Made by a program: the position numbers and the translations under genes
NCBI GenBank assembly: GCA_033239125.1
Contig: BSWB01000002.1
Location: 83,820,560-83,884,559, forward strand
Direction: 5' to 3'
From: Fagopyrum homotropicum
Taxonomy: Eukaryota; Streptophyta; Magnoliopsida; Caryophyllales; Polygonaceae
Length of the DNA stretch: 64,000 nucleotides
Part shown: in pieces, positions 55,496 to 64,000 of the stretch
Layout of the letters: each line of letters begins with the position of its first letter
Numbering within the stretch: position 1 is the first letter of the stretch
The notes under the pieces: generated by a model
Databases searched by the model: none
What the model was told of the DNA's origin: nothing
The model's input: only the letters and a program-made list of their open reading frames with translations

Positions 55496-56859
55496 AATAA
55501 CCTCATACTACTTGCTTGTCCCTAAGCAAGGTCTTTCAAAAGCTTTAAAACTCAAGTTAGGATGAAATATGGATATACTCTCAAAAGCAAAACTTCTTTT
55601 AGATGAATGTGCTTTCTAATCGATAGATCATTCTCAAATCTTGCTTCATTCGTTTATAAGACTTTCATACACATAATCAAAGAGTAAAGAGTAAAGAAAG
55701 CTCATGAAATAATCAAACTTCCATGTAAACATCATAACCTTCAAACATTATCAAAATCAATCATAAGAAACTTCAATTTAGATCACCAAGTCATATAACA
55801 TTCTTTTGATCTTAAGGACTTTCAAACAAGGTCTAGAATGCGGAAAGGGAAGGAAAACTTTAAGGAATGTGGTGCGTGAATCCGGGGAAGTGGATAACTA
55901 CTCTTTTCTTTTCCTCTTGCGGTTTCCGCAGCACTTTCAACTTAGAGCTTCGCTCTCTTCTTTTCAATTCATTTTTCGACTTTACTTTTGGAGTTATGGA
56001 TAGAGGTGCACAAAAACCGAAGCCTAGGAGATTGGCGTTTCTCAATTTTGCGAGATGCCTCAAACCCTTAGCGCACATACCATAATCCGCTAGGAATATC
56101 GCTCAATCCGACTTTGGCAAGACACAAACACCCGGCTATGTGAATGGTGCCGAGTTACTCATCGTCATGATTGACTTCCCCAAACCTATAATTTCTTTCT
56201 ATTCTTTTGAATGCAAAATATTGCTTTCATGGCCCTCCCACATCAAACATGCCTTTTTCATTCAACTCCTCCAAATTCCCGGATAGGTAAAGGAGGTCAT
56301 TATTTCAATGAGGGGCTAAATGATCAAAGAAAGAAGAAAGAAAATCGAATTGCCTTAATCATCTCAAAAGAAGCATAAGAACTTATTATGTGATTTCAAC
56401 CTTGATTTCTCAACATGATTTAAGTAACATTCATCACATTATGAAACTTGCAAAAGAGGAATAATCAACTCATTCAATTTCTTTTCAATTCACTATTTGT
56501 TTAAGCATGCGATTGTCATCAAAACTCAATTCACAAGTGGTGATTATCATAGAAATCATCTCTATCCTTAGAAGCACAAAATTTTCAAAATTTTTCAATT
56601 TTTATGGGTTATTTCAAACTCTTTTTCATGCAATGCAATAATGAAACGTGTAACAATAGAATGAAACATGCAAGGTAGTCTCGATAGAAGCATACAAAAG
56701 TGAGTAAGAGTTATTACAACGATTAGTCACACCCCACCCCATACTTGGAACAAACATTGTCCCTAATGTTCAAAAAGAAAAAAATAAAGAAAAGAAAGAA
56801 AGAAAAAGAACTCACAAAACGGTGGTGGAGCGGCTAAAACAGTCGATCATCAAATGTCA
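55496..56859 (-). other. Athila C 3' noncoding region
   Basis: No gene. It shares with A and B the CTTGCCAAAGTCGG block and the second polypurine-like motif (plus 56733-56746), 1238 bp from the LTR start. A pyrimidine/purine-rich stretch lies at 56770-56815. Confidence 0.7.
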
Positions 56860-58454
56860 TCACTGCGGTGGAGGCGGTGGTGCAAACGGAGAGAAGATGG
56901 GATCATAGTACCGCCCGAACTGCTGGCGGTAAACGTCCCTCATCATGTGGTCCAGATCATCAGCTCGTGCATCTCTAGCATCAACACGTATCTCCAAAGC
57001 TCCAACCCTATCGGAAAGGTCGGTAGCCTACTGTGGCAGCTGCTCGTACCAACCAGGCGGCTGGCTGTACCAGGCCGGTGCATCTGAAGGTGCTGGTGCT
57101 GGTGGTGGCTGCGAATGCCAAGGCGGTGGAGCTCCCATCCAATCCGGCTGCGTCCTATACCAAGCAGGAGGATCCGCCATCCAAGTTGGCCTCTCGCTCA
57201 CACTAGCACGGCGAGAGGAAGAGCCAGATGCTCTAGCAGGGCGGGGGGAACATCTGGGCATGTCGGGAACTGCATCCGGCTGATCCGGGAATGTACCAAA
57301 GTCCTGATCAGCTCCTCCTCCTCCCTCATAATCATCTCCTCCTCTCATCTCCTCCTCCTCCTCTACAACTGGTGGTGGGGGGACATAAGGAGGGGCTACC
57401 AATCTGTTCGCATGCATAGCAGCGAACGTCGCCTTCCAGTTATGGCGTCCAACCATAATGGAATACTCGGGGAGCCACTCTATCCCTCTCCCGGTCCTAC
57501 TCTCCCATGGCATATCAGCATATGGTGGACCGCTATGGGTGGGGAAGATGATGCCTCTAGTCATGAGGCTATGTAGTCCTAGGGGTGTAGCAGCAATACG
57601 TGTGCAAGCAGAGAAATCTACCCCTAACTGTCGAGCAAGGTGGGTGACCATCCCACCGTATCCAATGTTACCAGCCCTTTTGTTCTTTAGCTTGCTCATA
57701 GTAGCAGCTAAGAGGGTGGCACAATCTGCAGGTCTACCGTATAACATACAATAGAGAAGGAAAAGCTCATCTGTCTTGATTTTCTGAGGCGTTTCCGTCC
57801 TAGGAAAGAGACACTCAGAAAGTACCCTATGAGCAATCTTCAAGGCTAGGTCATACATAAACCTAGCCTTGGTATCAGCTGGCTGCCAGCGGTCCTCGCT
57901 GGCGTAGATCATCGCGATCTCTTCCCAGAAATCCTTGGCGTATACGCCACTGGGGAAACGACCATTGAAGGTCTCGTGGAACCCAAAGAAGGCTCCAAAC
58001 TCCCTGATGGAGAACTCATAATCTCTTTCCATCAGCCGGAAAAGACAGTCCTATCTACGTGACTGTGCTGGAAGGAAACCACAAACTCCCTCGTGATCTC
58101 CTCATAAGCATCTTCCCGAATAGCAGAGAAGATGACTAGGCCGGCTCTATCTAAAAGCCAAGTAATGTCTCCTACCACATGTAGAGGCTCTAACTCCTCA
58201 AGCAATAGGTATCTAGGTCCTATGACCGCTCTCTTATGGATCCTCTCTAAAGCATCGAGATGATCCTCATGGATGGTAGGGATCCTAGGGCGTGGTGGTG
58301 ATGGTGATGATAGAGGTGAAGGAGATGAAGAGGATGAAGGGGGTGGTGCTCTAGAAGAGGTAGAGGGGTTGCCCTTCCTCTTTTTGTTCTTATCATTGCC
58401 CTTATCCTTGTTCTTATCTTTGTTCCTACCGGACACTCTCCTCACAAAATCCAT
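56860..58454 (-). pseudogene. Athila C ORF-1 (ATHILA ORF-1 family)
   Basis: It starts at Met 58454 (MDFVRRVSGRNKDKNK), a basic Lys/Asn tract, then a Ser/Pro linker and PRIPTIHEDHLDAL. One base is lost at about 58032, between RTVF and FRLMERDYEF. The rest (57028-58032, 334 codons) is open: GFHETFNGRFPSG, LSECLFPRTETPQK, GNIGYGGMVTHL, WLPEYSIMVGRHNW, then an acidic tract and W/P repeats (PTWMADPPAWY, PDWMGAPPPWH, PPGWYEQ). A TAG at 57028 precedes a short coiled-coil tail and RDVYRQQFGRYY, ending at 56860. It is better kept than in B. The role is unknown; there is no clear signal peptide or membrane segment. Confidence 0.85.
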
Positions 58455-59280
58455 ACTCTGTCAAAAACCACGGTTTGTTCTTCAATTTCCACGGCCGTGG
58501 AACGTCCAGTAACCGTGGTTTCTCTCGAAAATTCTCAAATTCCAACAGAAATTCACCAAATTCAGCAACAAGCAGCCCTAGACTAATTTTCTTCCAATTC
58601 CAATCAGTTCTCCTACAAATTCTATCAAAAACAAAGCCGAATCGACAAAGAGAGAGAAAGAACCAAAAACCTAGGTTTTCGGATTTTGTAATCCGAATTG
58701 TGGCTTCTCCGGTGAATTGCCGCTCGAATTGTTGCTTGGATCTTGTAGGTGATTGGATTTGCTTCTGTTTTGGTCAAAGAATCGTCGAAAATGATTAACG
58801 TATGAGGAATTTAGAGAAGGGGCGTGGATTCGGCGTTCTTGGCGTGGTTTTGGGTTTTGTTTTGTGTTTTGTGAAGAAACGTGGTTTATATAGTGGCCGT
58901 AAAAATTTTTGAAAATCACGGTCTATCGGGGTATTCCACGGCCGTGGAATTGTACGGAACCGTGGTTTTGGTGATTTTTCTTAGGCTTTTGAAAATTACG
59001 GTCACTGTAGTTGTCAAGGCCGTGGTTTAGGCCGTGGAACTCTTTGTAATGCTCCAAAGTCCAAGTTTCGTCACTTTTCTTCAAACTTTCTCTTCCCCTT
59101 TTCTTTTCCACTGTTCCTACATCCAAAAACACGAACATACCGGAAGGTATCGAAGGCAAAACAAAGGAAAAACGTCTAAACTAAACTAATCTATGAATAA
59201 AAAAAAACGACAATGCAATACCTTGGGTTGCCTCCCAAGAAGCGCTTTGTTTAAGGTCCGTAGCTAGACCATATTCACAC
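58455..59280 (-). promoter_or_regulatory. Internal promoter-like module before ORF-1 of Athila C
   Basis: Minus sense order: AAAACCACGG-type arm and perfect CCACGGCCGTGG (58936-58947) inside symmetric arms 58912-58922 / 58959-58969, then TATATAAA (plus 58885-58892). A leader of about 390 bp leads to a second symmetric site (core 58489-58500, arms 58465-58475 / 58511-58521), 34 bp before the ORF-1 ATG. Spacings match those in B. Confidence 0.62.
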
Positions 59281-62200
59281 TTATTCGAGTGCGGTGGGCG
59301 CGAACTCTTCAGCTTGGAGTTCCGGAGTATACTTCTTGAGTCGTTGACCGTTCACCTTGAAGCTTCCGCCCGTTTCACCCCATACTTCAACTGCACCATG
59401 GGGAAAAATACGTTTGATTAGAAAAGGTCCGGTCCAACAAGACTTAAGCTTACCTGGAAAGAGACGAAGCCTTGAATTGAAGAGGAGGACTTGATCTCCT
59501 TCTTTGAAGTCCTTTGGAATGATATGCTTATCATGCCAGCGCTTTGCTCTTTCTCTGTAAATATTGACGTTTTCGTAAGCGTTCAAGCGAAGTTCTTCAA
59601 GCTCATTTACGTCCAAGAGATGCTTCTCTCCCGCTTCCTTCATGCTGAAATTTAACCACTTGATTGCCCAAAACGCCTTGTACTCCAACTCTACCGGTAA
59701 GTGACAAGACTTCCCATACACAAGGTTATATTGTGTGGTTCCGATGGGAGTCTTGTATGCAGTCCGGTACGCCCACAATGCATCATCTAGTTTCAAGGAT
59801 CAATCCTTCCTTGTCCTTGAAACCGTCTTCTCTAGGATTCCTTTGATCTCCCTGTTTGAGATCTCAACTTGTCCACTAGTTTGTGGATGATAAGGGGTGG
59901 CGATCTTGTGAGTCACCCCATACTTAGCTAAAAGAGCATCAAAGCGCCGGGCAATGAAGTGAGAGCCTCCATCACTAATGATGGTCCGTGGTGTCCCAAA
60001 TCACAGGAAAATGGTCTTGTTAAAGAACTTAACCACTACCATAGCATCATTGGTGGGAGAGGCAATTGCTTCAACCCATCTTGAAACATAATCAACCGCT
60101 AAAAGTATGTATTGGTTACCACAAGATGATGGGAAAGGTCCCATGAAGTCTACTCCCCAAACATCAAAGATCTCCACCTCTTGGATGTTGTTGAGAGGCA
60201 TCTCATTCCTCCTAGAGATATTTCCTGTTCTTTGACAAGCATCGCAGCAAGAAACAAAGGTTTGCACATCTTTAAATAGAGTAGGCCAAAAGAATCCAAA
60301 TTGCAATACCTTAGCGCTAGTCTTGTTCGAACTAGCGTGTCCTCCACAAGGTAGTGAATGACAATGGCGGCTGACGCTTTGCATCTCATCTTCCGGCACA
60401 CATCGCCGAATAATGCCATCCGGACCTCTCTTAAAGAGGAGAGGTTCATTCCAAAATTATTCCCGAACATCCTTAAAGAACTTCTTTCTTTGTGCGTAGG
60501 ATAATCCGGGCGGTATTTTTTGACAAACCAAATAGTTAACAAAATCATCAAACCATGGTTCGTTACCTTTGGAGATCACACCGATGCACTCCTCTATGAT
60601 ATGTAAATATTCGTCCAGGAAGGAGTCATCAATAGGTAGATGGTCGTCCTCTAGATGTGTTAGACGACTCAAATGATCCGCAACAGAATTTTCCGAACCC
60701 TTCTTGTCGCGGATCTCTAGATCGAATTCTTGTAGGAGAAGAATCCATCTAATTAGCCTTGGCTTCGCATCCTTCTTTGCAAGGAGATACCGGATCACAA
60801 CATGATCTGTGTACACAATCACCTTTGCACCTACAAGATAAGAGCGAAATTTGTCAATTGCATAAACAATGGCTAAAAATTCCTTTTCTGTAGTGGCGTA
60901 GTTGAGCTGCGCTTCATCTAGCGTTTTGCTAGCGTAGTAGATAGCATGGGTTCTCCCTTCCTTTCTTTGTCCAAGAACAGCTACTATAGCTACGTCACTT
61001 GCATCACACATAACCTCAAAGGGAAGATTCCAATCCGGAGGTTGGATAATCGAGGCTGAAATTACAGCTTCCCGGATCATGTTAAACGCATCTAAGCATT
61101 CCTGCGAAAAATCAAAAACTGCATCCTTCATCAATAGATTAGTAAGCGGTTTTGATATTTTAGAGAAGTCTTTTATGAAGCGCCTATAAAATCCAGTATG
61201 TCCTAGAAAACTTCTTATCCCTTTCACCGAAGTTGGGGGAGGAAGCTTTTCTATTGTCTCTATTTTAGCTTTATCCACCTCAATCCCTCTACTAGAGATT
61301 AAGTGTCCTAATACAATGCCTTCCTTCACCATGAATTGACACTTCTCCCAATTAAGAACTAGGTTAGTGTCTTCACACCTTTGTAACACAAGAGCAAGGT
61401 TAGAAAGATAATTGTCAAAAGAGGAATCATAAACGGAGAAGTCATCCATAAAAACTTCCATGATTTCCTCTATATATTCGGAGAAGATGGCCATCATGCA
61501 CCTTTGAAAGGTGGCTGGGGCGTTGCAAAGCCCGAACGGCATCCTCCTATAGGCAAACGTACCCCACGGGCACTTGAATGTGGTCTTCTCTTGATCATCC
61601 GGGTGTATCGGAATCTGAAAGAAACCACTATAACCGTCAAGATAGCAAAAATGTGAGTGTTGCGCTAACCTTTCAAGCATTTGATCGATGAAGGGTAGTG
61701 GGAAGTGATCCTTCCTCGTCGCGTTGTTTAGCTTGCGGTAGTCTATACACATCCGCCATCCTGTTACGGTTCGGGTAGGAATGAGTTCGTTATTTTTGTT
61801 GGTGATGACCGTCATTCCTCCCTTCTTCGGAACCACTTGTACCGGACTCACCCACTTGCTATCGGAGATAGGGTAGATGATACCTGCATCAAGCAATTTA
61901 AGAATTTCCTTTTTGACAACCTCCTTCATGGTCGGATTTAACCGCCTTTGAGGTTGTCGTGAAGTCCTAAAGTCCTCTTCCATTAAGATCTTGTGCATGC
62001 ATAGGGAAGGTTTGATTCCTACTAAGTCCTCTATAGTATATCCTAAGGCTTTCCTATGTTTCCTAAGAACAACTATGAGCTTACTATGTTCATCTATGCT
62101 TAAATCGGAACTAACAATTACCGGATAGGTAGAATTAGGTCCAAGAAATGCGTACCTTAGATGTGTAGGAAGTGGCTTTAGTTCCATCACTATCGGAGTC

Positions 62201-63663
62201 TCCAATGGTTCTTGAGGATTATCCGATGGTTCCTTAGAAGTGTCTAAGGATGTAGAAGGAGTTGGAGAAGAATCAAGAGAAGTTGAGGAAGAGACACAAT
62301 TACCTTCGGAATCACCCAAAATTACGGCCTCTCTGACTTCTCCACGGCTGTGGTTTTGGGCGTGGAAAGTAAATACGATGGATCTATTTCCTCCACGGCC
62401 GTGTAACCCTCTGGAGTGCTCCACGCTTTTGTTGGTGAAATCCACGGCCGTGGAATATAGTGTATGACCGTGGATCCGTAAGTTTTCTACCTCATCGTAG
62501 AGTTTCTCAAACTCTTCTTCACACACTTCTTCTTGTGCTTCTAAGGCTTCAATTGCCTCATTGCACTCCTCTTCCTCCCCTATATCCATTAGACTCATAG
62601 AAATAACCTTTTGCAAAGGATCTTTGAAGAGAATAGCACTTACCTCCTCTCTAGATAGCCCTTCTTCATCTTGGATATTGAATATATCCTCATCAAAGAT
62701 TGGTTCCTTCACTAGAGTGGAAAGGACGAACTCTACCTTCTCTTCTCCTATGTCAAAGGCGAGTCTAGCATTCTTGCAGTCGACTATGCAGCCGGATGTT
62801 GCAAGAAACGGTCTTCCGAGAATGATCGGGACCGGACTATCTGTAGGAATGTCAAGCACAACAAAATCTATAGGGACGTAGAATTTACCTAGCTTGACCG
62901 GGACGTATTCAACAATACCGACGGGACGAGTTATGGATCGATCCGCCATGTACAACGTCATCTTCACCGGTTTAGGGCCGCCTAAACCGATCTTCCTACA
63001 TAATGCAAGTGGGATGATGCTCACACTTGCTCCCAAATCACATAACGCATCATATGTGACATCTCCCACTCCTATGGGAATACAAAATGACCCTGGATCC
63101 TTTAGCTTTGGGGGCATCTTCTCTTTCATGGTCTTGATGAGATCCGAAGAATCCGAACTCATCTTAACCTCCCCAAAATCCTCTAGCTTTCTCTTGTTAG
63201 AGAGGATTTCCTTTAAGAACTTACCATAAGCTGGCATACCTACAATAGCATCAATGAAAGGTATATTAATATGCAATTTGCTCATGAGTTCTATAAACTT
63301 ACCGAATTGTTTATCTAGACGCGCTCTCGCTCTAGATTGAGCGAATGGTAGGGGAGGTTTGTAAGCTGGAGGAGGAACGTAGACATCTTCCTTCTCCTTC
63401 CCCTTTTCTTTCTCTTTCTCAACGGGGACTTCTACAAACTTAGGCTGCGGGTCGGTAGTTGTCACTCCGCTCCTAGTTGTGATTGCCATCACCCTTCCTT
63501 TTGGGTTGTCCTCCGTTTTTCCTGGAAGTTTCCCTTGATTCCTAGGAACTTCCTCCGTATGACTAAACATTTGGTTTTCTAAAACCTTTTGGGCTTTATC
63601 AACCTTTGTTATATGATCATCAACCTTGATGATGCGAGTCTCCAACCCTTGAAGCTTCCCCAA
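59281..63663 (-). pseudogene. Athila C gag-protease-pol polyprotein with four nonsense codons
   Basis: One frame from about 64000 to 59281 covers Gag linker, protease (DLGASVSII, ILGRPFLATSG), RT (FMDDFSVYD), RNase H (MCDASDVAI, YTDHVVI), integrase (HHCC finger in 60200-60400, VDFMGPF) and the C-terminal block. The longest uninterrupted part is 60457-63663, 1068 codons. Stops interrupt it at 60457 (after FKDVRE), near 60001 (after KTIFL) and at about 59797 (TGG to TGA); the fourth is at 63670. Unlike A and B, gag, protease and RT are joined in one frame without a break, which shows the ancestral arrangement. A palindrome cluster lies in the protease-RT linker (62342-62475). Confidence 0.92.
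62342..62475 (-). promoter_or_regulatory. Palindrome cluster in the protease-RT linker of C
   Basis: CCACGGCTGTGG (62342), CCACGGCCGTGT (62393-62404), CCACGC and CCACGGCCGTGG (62442-62453, perfect) plus ACCGTGG (about 62467) repeat within 130 bp. Compare 2161-2278 in A. Confidence 0.5.
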
Positions 63664-64000
63664 AGTTGTCTACAACATGGGATCGGGATTCCCTTTCCCC
63701 GAAGTACTTCCACCATTAGATGTTTGCCCCTGGCTTTTCAAAGGAGTGGAAGAAGAGGAAGGTGGAGTTAGTGAATTTCCTGAATTGGAAGGATAAGAAT
63801 TACCGGAATTTTGTTGATTGGAACGCCAATTGTTGTTGTTTGAACCCCTATTGTTGTTCCAGTTGTTGTTCTGGTTGTTGTTGTTGTTCCAATTGTTCCT
63901 GTTGTTGTTCCGGTTGTTGCGATTGGTATTCTCATTACCATTGTGGTTATTGTTGTTGCCTAAATAACCCACATCTTGCTCCTTGTGCTTCGGAAAGTTG
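63664..64000 (-). pseudogene. Athila C gag C-terminal linker (continues outside)
   Basis: Asn-rich tract (NNRNNNRNNWNNN) and a Ser/Pro/Thr linker, then SQGQTSNGG and PDPML followed by TAG at 63670-63672, where B has DAMLETILGK (Glu codon). It is the same frame as the polyprotein downstream. The rest of gag and the 5' LTR are beyond the window. Confidence 0.85.

Overview
This window is nuclear DNA of a flowering plant, probably a eudicot. It is dominated by nested, mostly decayed LTR retrotransposons of the Ty3/gypsy class. Around them are a MULE transposase in pieces, two MITEs, a LINE scrap, a captured pectate lyase fragment and one convincing host gene. The species cannot be read from the sequence. 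Spliced plant-type introns, very AT-rich intergenic DNA, tRNA-Asp-type primer sites and Athila-type elements support the plant assignment.

Layout. 1-9180: 3' part of Athila-type element A (+): gag, protease and a long open pol, but no ORF-1, with a 3' LTR that carries a Tourist-like MITE. 9181-20360: decayed MULE pieces, a GRF zinc-finger ORF, a truncated Athila LTR (I, minus) and a 2.8-kb solo LTR with a perfect 5-bp target duplication. 20345-21830: pectate lyase fragment flanked by inverted repeats and split by a second MITE. 22140-24060: AT-rich repeats. 24336-26377: five-exon host gene of the LONGIFOLIA/TRM-like, DUF4378-related type, 554 codons. 27560-28840: LINE end, Athila RNase H scrap and part of an Athila LTR (G). 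28841-34170: degenerate chromovirus D (minus). 34171-49087: Athila B (+) with two LTRs, an extra 245-bp 3' fragment on its left and a chromovirus solo LTR inside gag. 49088-53298: 5' half of chromovirus E (minus). 53299-53859: another Athila scrap (F). 53860-64000: Athila C (minus), from its 3' LTR through ORF-1 and pol into gag.

How the parts relate. In Athila, Gag, an aspartic protease, reverse transcriptase/RNase H and integrase copy the element, while ORF-1 lies downstream of pol and its role is unknown. A, B and C share the same order, but B and C keep ORF-1 and A lacks it.

The most interesting signal is a palindromic DNA motif. Its core in A, B and C is CCACGGCCGTGG with flanking half-sites; LTR I has a different core but the same geometry. 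It occurs (i) just upstream of the LTR TATA box, (ii) about 500-535 bp downstream of that TATA box, often as a long hairpin, and (iii) again around a second TATA-like box and directly before the ORF-1 start codon. This third pair is present in B and C and absent from A. The layout suggests a duplicated promoter/leader module that drives ORF-1 separately. That reading is inference and needs transcript data. All coordinates were read by eye; boundaries marked by TSDs or terminal TG/CA are exact, the others are approximate.
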